Positions 1 to 9,922 of a stretch of DNA of 64,000 bases are shown here, one piece after another (the first letter of the stretch is position 1; each line of letters starts with the position of its first letter). Below the pieces are notes generated by a model. That model did not search any database. It was not told the DNA's origin and saw only the letters and a list, made by a program, of their open reading frames with translations. Location of the stretch: NCBI RefSeq assembly GCF_003289625.1, contig NZ_QMBN01000003.1:248001-312000 (forward strand). Reading direction: 5' to 3'. Both the position numbers and the translations under genes were made by a program. This DNA is from Microbacterium sp. SMR1. GTDB taxonomy: Bacteria; Actinomycetota; Actinomycetes; Actinomycetales; Microbacteriaceae.

Positions 1-476
1 TCGAAGCACGCGACGGCGCTCGAGCGGCCCACGCCGCGCGGGTCGAACCCGATGACGTCGTAGGCGTCGGCCAGCACTGACCCGACCGCGAACTGGGCGC
101 TGTCGGCGATCAGGTCGTACCCGCTCGCGCCGGGACCGCCGGGATTGACCAGCAGCGACCCGAGCGCTTCGCCCGATCCCGCCGCCCGCCGCACGACCGC
201 GAGTTCGATCTCGCCCGCGGACGGATCGTTCCAGTCACGCGGCGCGCGCACTGTCGTGCAATCGTATGAACCCGAGTCGGCGCCCACGCAGGACTCCCAT
301 TCGAGTTCCTGCCCGTAGAACGGCATCAGATCCGCTGAGACGCCCTCGGTGATGGGTGTGCGGCTCGGCGCCGGCGAAGCCTGATCGGGGCTTCCCTTGA
401 AGACGCATCCGGTGAGGACCGTCACCGTGGCCGCGGCGATCGCGACGACGGTGACCAGACGACGGGGAGCTTTCAC
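1..476 (-). CDS. Secreted alpha/beta hydrolase lipoprotein (Tap-like peptidase family), N-terminal part
   Basis: This is the first ~158 codons of a gene that runs off the left edge. The GTG start at 476 overlaps the holB stop in a GTGA junction, so the two are probably translationally coupled. The N-terminus has a basic stretch, a hydrophobic core and a lipobox ending LTGC (Cys24), so the protein is probably exported and lipidated. Downstream, NPGGPGASGYD (oxyanion-loop region) and GFDPRGVGRSS are characteristic of the alpha/beta hydrolases related to Streptomyces tripeptidyl aminopeptidase. The nucleophile Ser, Asp and His lie outside the window, so catalytic competence and substrate cannot be judged. 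Confidence 0.85.
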   Translation of the reverse strand, partial: MKAPRRLVTVVAIAAATVTVLTGCVFKGSPDQASPAPSRTPITEGVSADLMPFYGQELEWESCVGADSGSYDCTTVRAPRDWNDPSAGEIELAVVRRAAGSGEALGSLLVNPGGPGASGYDLIADSAQFAVGSVLADAYDVIGFDPRGVGRSSAVACF

Positions 477-1627
477 GGTGTCCTTCCGCTGGCGACGGTG
501 ATGAGCATGCTCTCGAGGGCGAGCAGGGGGGCCGCGTTGCCTTCGAGGGCGCTCCGCGTGGCCGAGATGCGATCGAGCACGACGAGCGTGCGGTCGGGAG
601 TCCATGCCGACGCAAGAGCGGCGAGCTCGCTCGTCAGCTCGCGATTGATGAGGTCGCCCTCCCGGCCGAACTGCAGCATCAGCGTGTCGCGGTACATCGA
701 TTCGAGATCGGTGAGGACCCGATCGATGCCGTCGCGCAGGCTGCGCGTCGCCCGACGCTTCTGCTCGTCCTCGAGCGCGCTGAGCTGACCGCGCACGGCG
801 GGCGGCACGGGTGCACCCGGAGCGACCCCGAGCGTGCGCCGCAACGCCTCGCGCTCGGACTCGTCGCGTTCGGCCGTCAAGGCCTTGGCATCCTCCGTCG
901 CGGCGCTCACGATGCGACCGGCCGTCTCGACGGCGTCGGACACTCCGCGCACCGCCAGCACCGCGCGCAGCGTCGCATCACGGCGCTCCCGAGAGGCGGC
1001 ATCCGTCGCGAGGCGCTGGGCCATACCGATGTGGCGCTGGGCGAGACGAGCGGACTGCTCGGCCACCGCTTCGTCGACGCCCGTGCGCGCGGAGATGAGC
1101 CGTGCGACATCCGCTACGTCGGGCTCACGCAGTCGCAGCGTTCGCACGCGCGACCGGATCGTCGGCAGCAGATCAGCATCGCTCGGCGCGCACAGCACCC
1201 AGACCGTCTGCTCTGGCGGCTCCTCGAGAGCCTTGAGCAGAACGTTGCTCGTCCGCTCGACCATCCGGTCGGCGTCTTCGACGACGATGACGCGGTAGCG
1301 ACCGAGAGACGGCGAGAAGTACGACCGTTCGACGAGCGCTCGGGCGTCGCGGATGGAGATGACCACGCCCTCCGTGCGGAGGGCCGTGAGATCGGGATGC
1401 GTGCCCGCGAGGACCTGCCGCATCGCGCCCTCATCCCCCGGCTCGGCGATCAGCGCTGCCGCGAACGCGTGCGCGAGCGTCGAACGCCCCGAGCCGGGCG
1501 GGCCCGTGATGAGCCAGGCGTGCGCGAGCTGCGCGGGGTCGGATGCCGCGGCCTGCAGCGCCGCGACGGCCGAGTCCTGACCCCAGACCTCGCCCCACGG
1601 CGGCGCGAGCGGAGCGGAGGCGGTCAT
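473..1627 (-). CDS. holB: DNA polymerase III subunit delta'
   Basis: 384-residue clamp-loader subunit that works with the DnaX and delta subunits to load the beta clamp. The N-terminus reads VWGQDSAVAAL, followed by a P-loop-like GPPGSGRSTLAHAFA, in which the usual GKT lysine is Arg, as is common in delta' subunits that do not hydrolyse ATP. VVEDADRMVERTSNVLLKALEEPP matches the Walker B and sensor region, and SRVRTLRL the SRC-like segment. There is no Shine-Dalgarno sequence. A TAGGCT box sits 6 bases before the ATG, so this gene may have its own leaderless promoter although tmk and topA lie upstream on the same strand. The downstream hydrolase start overlaps its stop. Confidence 0.95.
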   Translation of the reverse strand: MTASAPLAPPWGEVWGQDSAVAALQAAASDPAQLAHAWLITGPPGSGRSTLAHAFAAALIAEPGDEGAMRQVLAGTHPDLTALRTEGVVISIRDARALVERSYFSPSLGRYRVIVVEDADRMVERTSNVLLKALEEPPEQTVWVLCAPSDADLLPTIRSRVRTLRLREPDVADVARLISARTGVDEAVAEQSARLAQRHIGMAQRLATDAASRERRDATLRAVLAVRGVSDAVETAGRIVSAATEDAKALTAERDESEREALRRTLGVAPGAPVPPAVRGQLSALEDEQKRRATRSLRDGIDRVLTDLESMYRDTLMLQFGREGDLINRELTSELAALASAWTPDRTLVVLDRISATRSALEGNAAPLLALESMLITVASGRTP

Positions 1628-1633
1628 GGGTCC

Positions 1634-1639
1634 AGCCTA
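1634..1639 (-). promoter_or_regulatory. Predicted -10 box for leaderless holB transcription
   Basis: On the minus strand TAGGCT is followed by six bases and then the holB ATG at 1627. This is the spacing expected when transcription starts at the A of the start codon. No Shine-Dalgarno sequence is visible. Confidence 0.5.
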
Positions 1640-1702
1640 CGGGGAGCCTCCGACGTCGGTTACCCCGCGCCGCGCGGGCCGCGGCCGGCCGCCCGCGCCG
1701 AC

Positions 1703-2337
1703 TCAGCCGCGCAGCGAGCGTTCGACACGTGCACGGATCTCGACGGACAGGTCGACCGGTGGACGGGATGCGTCGAGCACGAGGAACCGCTCGGGTTCCG
1801 CTGCGGCGAGCCCGAGGAAGGCGGTGCGCACACGCTCGTGGAAATCGGCCTTCTCGGCCTCGAGCCGGTCGAACGGTTTGTCGTCGGCGTCGAGACGTGC
1901 TCGGGCGGCGGCGGGGTCGAGGTCGAGCAGCACCGTGATGTCGGGTAGCGCGCCGTCGGTGGCCCACAGCGAGAGGTCGCGCACCTCGCCGGCATCCAGG
2001 ACCCGTCCGGCCCCTTGGTAGGCCACGGACGAATCGAGGTACCGATCCTGCACGACGACGGCGCCGCGGTCGAGGGCCGGACGGACCACGGTCGCGACGT
2101 GGTGTGCACGGTCGGCGGCGTACAGCAGGGCTTCGGCGCGCGGAGCGATGTCTCCCCGGTGGTGCAGGACGATGTCGCGGATGAGCACGCCCACGTCGCT
2201 GCCGCCCGGCTCGCGCGTGCGCACGACCTCGCGTCCGCTTTCGCGGAGCCAGGCCTCGAGAGCGGTCGCCTGGGTCGTCTTCCCCGACCCGTCGCCGCCC
2301 TCGAGGGTGATCCAGAGTCCGCGGTCGGCGGTGCCGG

Positions 2338-2341
<4 letters not shown>
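1703..2341 (-). CDS. tmk: Thymidylate kinase
   Basis: 212-residue dTMP kinase that makes dTDP from dTMP and ATP for DNA synthesis. The P-loop GGDGSGKTT (Lys21) lies near the N-terminus, the TREPGG motif follows at about residue 40, and QDRYLDSSVAYQG carries the DR(Y/H) signature and LID-side residues. Length is typical of bacterial Tmk. The start is GTG at 2341 and overlaps the topA stop (GTGA), so translation is probably coupled to topA. Between tmk and holB are 75 bases without a gene that contain the putative holB promoter. Confidence 0.96.
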
Positions 2342-5043
<2,702 letters not shown>

Positions 5044-5066
5044 GAGTCTTCCTTTCTCCAGCGCAC

Positions 5067-5072
5067 ACCATA
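5067..5072 (-). promoter_or_regulatory. Possible topA -10 box
   Basis: On the minus strand TATGGT lies about 24 bases before the topA GTG and ahead of its AAGGAAG ribosome binding site. No convincing -35 box was found. Confidence 0.3.
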
Positions 5073-5321
5073 CACGCGCCACACGGTGGAGGACGCTGGG
5101 AACGGCGCGCCATATCCTCGCGTCGGCATGCCGGGGCTCACGGGCCGCGCGGGCGCGCGCGTGCACGCGAAATACACCCTTCACAGGCGCGCCTGGCGAC
5201 GGCAGGATGCGACGGGGTTCAGCCGGGAATCACGCATTGCGGATGACCCCCACGCGGCGGATGACGGACGCCCCCTACGATCGCAGCAAGCCGGCGGTTC
5301 CTGATCAGTCCCACTCGGCCA

Positions 5322-5347
5322 GGCCCGGTGGCTGAGGCGACCGGGCC
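5322..5347 (-). terminator. Hairpin downstream of the tad operon
   Basis: Perfect 8-bp inverted repeat GGCCCGGT/ACCGGGCC around a 10-base loop, 49 bases past the stop of the last tad gene. There is no T run, so it is at best an actinobacterial-type terminator. Confidence 0.4.
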
Positions 5348-5395
5348 GCTCCCCCGGGTGGCGGGTTCACGACCGCGGTCGAGACATCGAATGAG

Positions 5396-5713
5396 TCACT
5401 CCGGCGGGCCGGCCCGGGCGCGCGCCTGGACAGCGAACACACCGCCCGACGACGCGACCGCGACGGTCGCGACCACGCCGTCCACCTCGCACGCTGTGAG
5501 CGCGAGCCCCGACCGTGCGACGACTTGCCCGGCTCGCTCGCACGGCACTCCCCCGACGAACCCGAGCGCGGCATCGGCCGCCGCGAGCGCCGCCGTGTCG
5601 GCGACGGCAGACACCCGCGCCGACTGGATCCCCGCGACTCCCGCCAGGGCGCAGCCCGCGGCGACCGTCGCCGTCACTGCCAGAACGCCGATGGCCGTCG
5701 CGACGCCCGCCAT
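5396..5713 (-). CDS. TadE-like pilus protein (Rv3654c type)
   Basis: About 105 residues. It has an N-terminal hydrophobic segment (ATAIGVLAVTATVAAGCALAG), then ARVSAVADTAALAAADAALG, a pattern typical of TadE/TadG-like minor pilins encoded at the end of actinobacterial tad loci. The ATG at 5713 is chosen over an upstream in-frame start because GGAGGG lies six bases before it and it overlaps the upstream tadE stop by one base (TGATG). It contains two cysteines, CERAGQ and TACEVD, that could pair outside the cell. Assignment rests on hydropathy pattern and position in the locus. Confidence 0.75.
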   Translation of the reverse strand: MAGVATAIGVLAVTATVAAGCALAGVAGIQSARVSAVADTAALAAADAALGFVGGVPCERAGQVVARSGLALTACEVDGVVATVAVASSGGVFAVQARARAGPPE

Positions 5714-6051
5714 CAGAGCCCTCCGGTGAGCGCGCAGCTCTCCGCGCGCAGTGACGGCAGCGGCAGCGGGATCGCATGATCGGCCGTCACGATCGCGCAC
5801 GTGAGGTCCGCGTCGGATCGCACGTCGAGCGCGGCGCCCCCTGCCGCTGCCTGCACCGCCGCCGCCGCGCGCCCGGGATCCTCGCCGCGCGCGACGAGCC
5901 GCGCGGCCTGAGCAGCCGCATGCTCGAGCCGGATCTGCGTGCCCGCCGCCGCCAACGCGGCGACGGCGAGCAGCACCAGGAGCATCGCCGCCGGAACGAC
6001 GACCGCGAATTCGGCGGCCACCGAACCGCGCTCGTCTCGGCAGAACCTCAT
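5713..6051 (-). CDS. tadE: TadE family pilus assembly protein
   Basis: 112 residues. The N-terminus DERGSVAAEFAVVVPAAMLLVLLAVAAL is the TadE signature: a short charged leader, Gly before Ser, Glu five residues into the hydrophobic stretch, then one membrane helix. QIRLEHAAAQAARLVARGED follows. TadE proteins are pseudopilins processed at that site and needed for Flp pilus assembly. The ATG at 6051 overlaps the upstream DUF4244 gene stop (ATGA). Two cysteines lie in the exported part. No prepilin peptidase is encoded in the window, so a processing enzyme must lie elsewhere. Confidence 0.85.
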   Translation of the reverse strand: MRFCRDERGSVAAEFAVVVPAAMLLVLLAVAALAAAGTQIRLEHAAAQAARLVARGEDPGRAAAAVQAAAGGAALDVRSDADLTCAIVTADHAIPLPLPSLRAESCALTGGL

Positions 6052-6248
6052 TCGACGGTCAACGCCCGCCGCACGAGATCGGTGAGGATGCCGCGCACCT
6101 CGTCGCTGCGCATGATCACCACCAGCAGGCCCGCAAAGGCGACGGCGGCCATCGTCGCGATGGCGTACTCCGCGGTCGCGGCGCCGGACTCGTCGGCGAA
6201 GAGCCTCGCGGCGCGCGCTCGCGTCAATCGAGGAAGGGATCGGTTCAT
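6048..6248 (-). CDS. DUF4244 small pilin-like protein
   Basis: 66 residues from the ATG at 6248, which has GGAG five bases upstream; an in-frame ATG at 6296 would add 16 unlikely residues. The sequence is a basic leader (RLTRARAARLFAD), then ESGAATAEYAIATMAAVAFAGLLVVIM, a membrane helix preceded by a Gly-Ala-Ala-Thr-Ala-Glu-Tyr motif resembling the Flp/TadE processing site. In actinobacterial tad loci the DUF4244 protein occupies the place of the major Flp-type pilin, which is the likely role here. About 95 bases separate it from the F-domain gene. Confidence 0.85.
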   Translation of the reverse strand: MNRSLPRLTRARAARLFADESGAATAEYAIATMAAVAFAGLLVVIMRSDEVRGILTDLVRRALTVE

Positions 6249-6344
6249 GTCTGCTCCGTTCTGTCGTTGCGTGTTCGGATCGGGCACGGTGGGCACGGTC
6301 TGGGTCTGGTCGGACGCGATCGAGCTCGCGCGGGGGTGGCGGTG

Positions 6345-7244
6345 TCACAGCGTCACCGAGGTGCTCGTCATCGCGCTGAGGAGCATCGGCGCGACGCCGA
6401 TGAGGAGAAACGCGGGTAGTGTGCAGACCCCGAGCGGCAGCAGCAGCCGTGATGTCAGCTGTGCCGCCCGCATCCGCCCCTCGATGCGGGCACGGTGACG
6501 CTCGAGCTCCGCGGTGGCGCGCAGAAGGTCCACCGCCGGCACGCCTGCCGAGGTCGAGAGATCGAGGACGTCGCGGTCGGCATCCGCCGGCGAGACGTCG
6601 ACGGATGCCAGTACCTCCTCCGCACGGCCGATCGATACGCCGCTCGACAGCGCGATCGCGAGGAGTTCCGCCGACATGCCCGGGATACCACCGCCCGGCC
6701 GGGCGCGAGCTACGAGACGACGTGTCCACACGTGCGCGCCCACCATCAGCAGCGCCCCGACGACGAGGCACGCTGCGCCCACAGGGTGCTGCAGCGTGGC
6801 AAGCACATCGAAACCGAGCAGCAGTGCCAGCGCGACGGCGACGAGCGGCAGCCACCCGACCAGGCGCGCCGTGGCCGTCGGCTCGGCGAGCGCGACGCGG
6901 ATGTCGTCACGCGCTGCCTCGGCGTCGCGGAGCGCCTCGGCCATCCCGCGCAGCGTGCGCGCGAGCGGGGCGCCCACCGTCGTCGCGACCTGCCAGGCTT
7001 CGGCGACCTCGCACCAGGCGCCCTCCTCGGCAGCGATGGCGTCGGCGAGCGGTCGGCCCGCTCGTCGTTGTTCGTGCACGCGCCGAGGTGCCGAGTCACC
7101 CGAGGCGGCGAGGTGCTCCCAGGCCCGGTCGGGTGCGATGCCTGCTTCGAGGAGCACGGCGAGACGATGCAGGACGGGTGCGACATCCGCCGCTGCAGCA
7201 TCCGACTCAGCCGCGGAACGGCGCCAGCGCCAAGTCCGCGTCAT
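6345..7244 (-). CDS. Tad inner-membrane platform protein, apparently TadB and TadC joined
   Basis: 299-residue type II secretion F-family protein. It has two consecutive F-like halves. The first (about residues 20-180) has LAVLLEAGIAPDRAWEHLA and GAPLARTLRGMAEALRDAE, followed by two membrane helices. The second (about 185-299) has MSAELLAIALSSGVSIGRAEEVL and RATAELERHRARIEGRMRAAQLTSRLLLPLG, ending in a hydrophobic segment. Other actinobacteria as I recall encode TadB and TadC separately, and no second F-domain gene is present here. The ATG at 7244 overlaps the tadA stop (ATGA). It should form the membrane base on which the TadA ATPase acts. Confidence 0.85.
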   Translation of the reverse strand: MTRTWRWRRSAAESDAAAADVAPVLHRLAVLLEAGIAPDRAWEHLAASGDSAPRRVHEQRRAGRPLADAIAAEEGAWCEVAEAWQVATTVGAPLARTLRGMAEALRDAEAARDDIRVALAEPTATARLVGWLPLVAVALALLLGFDVLATLQHPVGAACLVVGALLMVGAHVWTRRLVARARPGGGIPGMSAELLAIALSSGVSIGRAEEVLASVDVSPADADRDVLDLSTSAGVPAVDLLRATAELERHRARIEGRMRAAQLTSRLLLPLGVCTLPAFLLIGVAPMLLSAMTSTSVTL

Positions 7245-8257
7245 GCCTGTTCCTCGATTCCGAGGCGCCCGTCCCGGAGGACCGGGCGGACGATCCCCAT
7301 GACCCGTCGCACACCGTCGACGTTTCCTACGTGGACGACCGCGCCGATCGCGCTCACCACCTGGCGGGCGACGCCGTGATCGTCGAGGCCCGCCAGCGCA
7401 CCGAGCGCCTCGAGCCGGGCCGGGACCTCAGCCAGACCGCTCGCGTGCACCGTCCCTGCTCCGCCCTGGTGCCCCGTGTTGAGGGCGGTCAGCAACTCGC
7501 GGACCTCTTCGCCGCGGCACTCGCCCACCACGAGCCGATCGGGCCGCATGCGCAGCGCCTCCCGGACCAGCCGAGCGAGCGGCACAGCTCCGGCGCCTTC
7601 GAGATTGGGCTGGCGCGCCTCTAGCCTCACATGGTGCGGGTGATCGAGCCTCAGCTCGGCGACATCCTCGATCGTGACGATCCGGTCGGTCGGGCTCGCG
7701 GCCGAGAGCAGCGCTGCGAGGAGCGTCGTCTTGCCGGCGCCCGTCGCCCCTGTGACGAGGAGGTTGGTCCGCTCCTCGACGAGCCGACGAAGGTCCGCGG
7801 CGACCGCGGTGTCGAACATGCCTCGCTGCTCGAGATCGGCGAGACTCAGTTGCTCGACCGCGGGGAGCCGGATCGAGATCACCGACCCCTCGCAGGCCAC
7901 CGGCGAAAGCACGGCGTGCACCCGGATGCCGCCGGCCCAGCGCACGTCGGCACAGGGCGTAGCGTCGTCGAGATGACGCCCGCCGAGGGCGATCAACGCG
8001 ACGGCGAGAGCGCGCACCTCCGCCTCATTCGGACACCACCCCTCGACGGCCTCGGCGCCCCGACCGCGGTCGATGAAGACGCCGCGTTCCCCGTTGACGA
8101 AGACGTCCGTCACATCGGGATCGAGCAGGTACTCGCGCAGCGGGTCGAGCGCCGCATCATCGGGGAGCTGTCGCCGCGGTCCCGGCACCGACGCCGGTTC
8201 GCCGCGTGAGGCCGCAGCGGAGCCCGGGCGCGGAACGACGACGAATGCTGATGCCAT
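7241..8257 (-). CDS. tadA: Tad pilus / type II secretion ATPase, CpaF type
   Basis: 338 residues. LLVTGATGAGKTTLLAALL is the Walker A site, DRIVTIEDVAELRL the Asp box, RMRPDRLVVGECRGEEVRELL the Walker B region, and NTGHQGGAGTVHA the His box, all in the expected order for TadA/CpaF ATPases that power pilus assembly. It heads the five-gene set tadA, F-domain protein, DUF4244, tadE and tadE-like. It lacks a Shine-Dalgarno sequence; TAGTGT lies six bases before the ATG, suggesting a leaderless transcript. A TadZ/septum-site homologue, next to tadA in mycobacteria, is absent. Confidence 0.93.
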   Translation of the reverse strand: MASAFVVVPRPGSAAASRGEPASVPGPRRQLPDDAALDPLREYLLDPDVTDVFVNGERGVFIDRGRGAEAVEGWCPNEAEVRALAVALIALGGRHLDDATPCADVRWAGGIRVHAVLSPVACEGSVISIRLPAVEQLSLADLEQRGMFDTAVAADLRRLVEERTNLLVTGATGAGKTTLLAALLSAASPTDRIVTIEDVAELRLDHPHHVRLEARQPNLEGAGAVPLARLVREALRMRPDRLVVGECRGEEVRELLTALNTGHQGGAGTVHASGLAEVPARLEALGALAGLDDHGVARQVVSAIGAVVHVGNVDGVRRVMGIVRPVLRDGRLGIEEQA

Positions 8258-8263
8258 GCCCCG

Positions 8264-8269
8264 ACACTA
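8264..8269 (-). promoter_or_regulatory. Predicted -10 box for leaderless tad operon transcript
   Basis: Minus-strand TAGTGT is followed by six bases and the tadA ATG at 8257. It lies in the 106-base divergent region shared with the MFS gene. Confidence 0.45.
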
Positions 8270-8363
8270 GAAAGCGCCCCCGCCCTCATTCGCGGGCCGC
8301 CGCCATTCGTGGCACAAGCCGTGTCTTATCCCCGTTGGGGAGGAACCGGAACGAGACACTGGC

Positions 8364-9635
8364 ATGGTGGTTCACGACGAGTCGACCGGTGCGGTTCACC
8401 GCAACACGGGCTTCCGATGGTTGTGGGCGTCGAATGCCCTCCAGGAGACCGGACGCCAGTTCGCGACACTCGCCCTGTCGGTGACGGCGGTGGCCGTCCT
8501 CGGAGCCGAGGCGTGGCAGGTCGGTGTCATCTCCGCGCTCGGCCTGAGCGCCTATCTCGTGATCGGTCTCCCGGCCGGCGTCTGGGTCGATCGGTGGCCT
8601 AAGAGGCCCGTCCTCGTGTGCACCGAGCTCATCCGTGCTGTCGCTGCGGCGAGCGTCGCGGTCGCGTACATCGCCGGCTGGCTCTCGGTGTGGCAGCTCA
8701 TGGTGGTCGCCGCGATCATCAGCGTGACGTCGGTATTCTCCGACACGGCGCAGACGGCGTTCACCCCGGCCATCGTCGGGCCGTCGCGGGTATCCGAGGC
8801 AACGGCTCGAATCCAGTCGACCGACACCTCGATGCAGGTCGTCGGCCCCGCGCTGGCAGCAGCCGTGCTCACACGCCTGGCGGCACCGCTCCTCTACGTC
8901 ATCACGTCGGTCACCGGCATCCTGGCCGCCGTCGCGGCCTCGCTCATCCGCGCACCGGAGCCTCGCGAGAAGGGTGTCGCCCCTCCCCCGTTCTGGGCGT
9001 CGCTCGTCGAGGGGATCGCGTTCGTCCGGCGGCATCCCGTTCTCCGGACCATGCTCGTCACGAATGCCCTCATCAACGCCGGCGCCGGCGTCTTCGCAAC
9101 GCTGATCGTTCTCGTCGCGCTGGACGACCTCGGGATGACCGCGAGCGGCTACGCGCTTGCGAGCGGCATCGGGGCGACCGGGGCCATCATCGGGTCGTTC
9201 GTCGCCATGCGGATCCGCACCCGCCTGGGTCCCATCCGAACGATGCTCATCGGATACTGCCTGCTTCCCGTGGCCGCACTGATCCTGCCGTCCGCGTACG
9301 TGGTGCCGCTTCCCTCAGTCGTGTTCGTCGCGGGGTCGAGCTTCGCCTTCGGCCTGATCGTCGTGACGACGATGATCAGCTCGGCCGGTCTGCGCGCCGA
9401 GGTGACTCCGCCACAGCTGATGGGACGAGCCACCGCCGCGAACCGATTCGTCACGCAGGGCGCCATGCCCCTCGGGGCACTCGTCGCGGGCATCGTCGGC
9501 AGCGCGGCATCGAACGGTGTCGCCCTGTTGCTGTCGCCTCTGCTGCTCACCCTCGCAGCGGCCGCGTTCGCTCTCTCGCCGCTGCGGCCCCACCGTGCGC
9601 TGCCGGACGAGTGGAAGCACCACCTCGCCAGGTGA
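8364..9635 (+). CDS. MFS transporter, probable drug efflux type
   Basis: 423 residues with about 12 hydrophobic segments. It starts RNTGFRWLWASNALQETGRQFATLAL, a typical first helix of DHA3-like exporters, and has GVWVDRWPKRPVLVCTELIRA, the loop 2-3 MFS signature region (G-x-x-x-D-R-x-x-x-R). QSTDTSMQVVGPALAAAVL matches the helix 5 region of this group. Probably a proton-coupled exporter of small hydrophobic compounds; the substrate is unknown. It is transcribed away from the tad locus and ends just before the 3' end of the convergent 6C RNA. Confidence 0.85.
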   Translation: MVVHDESTGAVHRNTGFRWLWASNALQETGRQFATLALSVTAVAVLGAEAWQVGVISALGLSAYLVIGLPAGVWVDRWPKRPVLVCTELIRAVAAASVAVAYIAGWLSVWQLMVVAAIISVTSVFSDTAQTAFTPAIVGPSRVSEATARIQSTDTSMQVVGPALAAAVLTRLAAPLLYVITSVTGILAAVAASLIRAPEPREKGVAPPPFWASLVEGIAFVRRHPVLRTMLVTNALINAGAGVFATLIVLVALDDLGMTASGYALASGIGATGAIIGSFVAMRIRTRLGPIRTMLIGYCLLPVAALILPSAYVVPLPSVVFVAGSSFAFGLIVVTTMISSAGLRAEVTPPQLMGRATAANRFVTQGAMPLGALVAGIVGSAASNGVALLLSPLLLTLAAAAFALSPLRPHRALPDEWKHHLAR

Positions 9636-9641
9636 AACCCG

Positions 9642-9740
9642 CGAGAAAAAGAAGAAGGACGGCACCCCACATTGGGGGATAGGGGTGCCGTCCACGCAAC
9701 GTCCCGCCGCTTGGGGGGTAGGTCGGGCCGCCACGGGCGC
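9642..9740 (-). ncRNA. 6C small RNA
   Basis: On the minus strand two stem-loops carry C-rich loops: the first has ACCTACCCCCCAAG closed by a CCCG/CGGG stem extended by CC/GG past a bulged A (9703-9727); the second is a perfect 12-bp stem GGACGGCACCCC/GGGGTGCCGTCC (9657-9668 with 9682-9693) around TATCCCCCAATGT. The second stem is followed by TTCTTCTTTTTCTC, a built-in terminator. This is the architecture of the actinobacterial 6C RNA (B11 in M. tuberculosis), a trans-acting regulator that pairs through its C loops. Its place between the tad locus and acs agrees with mycobacterial order as I recall it. The 5' end is uncertain; an 11-bp inverted repeat, GTCGCAGCCGG/CCGGCTGCGAC, lies just upstream (9748-9789) around the likely promoter. 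Confidence 0.88.
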
Positions 9741-9922
9741 GAACGATGTCGCAGCCGGGATCAGCTTACGCTGTCGAACCGGCTGCGACCCAATCACCAC
9801 ACCCCCGCGCCACCCTCGGCATGACCACCCACTATCGGCGGTAGTCTCCTGATCTCGCCGCGGTCTAGATTGACCGCACGCCGCCCGCGCGCGGCGCCAT
9901 CGACCGCGAAGGAGCGTGCCGT

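Larger units (their letters stand above)
5044..5395. other. Intergenic stretch between topA and the tad locus
   Basis: About 350 bases without a supportable gene. The left part holds the topA ribosome binding site and a possible promoter; the right part holds a hairpin just after the last tad gene. Open frames crossing this stretch look like GC-driven shadows with no ribosome binding site. In M. tuberculosis several genes occupy the equivalent space; none is seen here. Confidence 0.5.
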
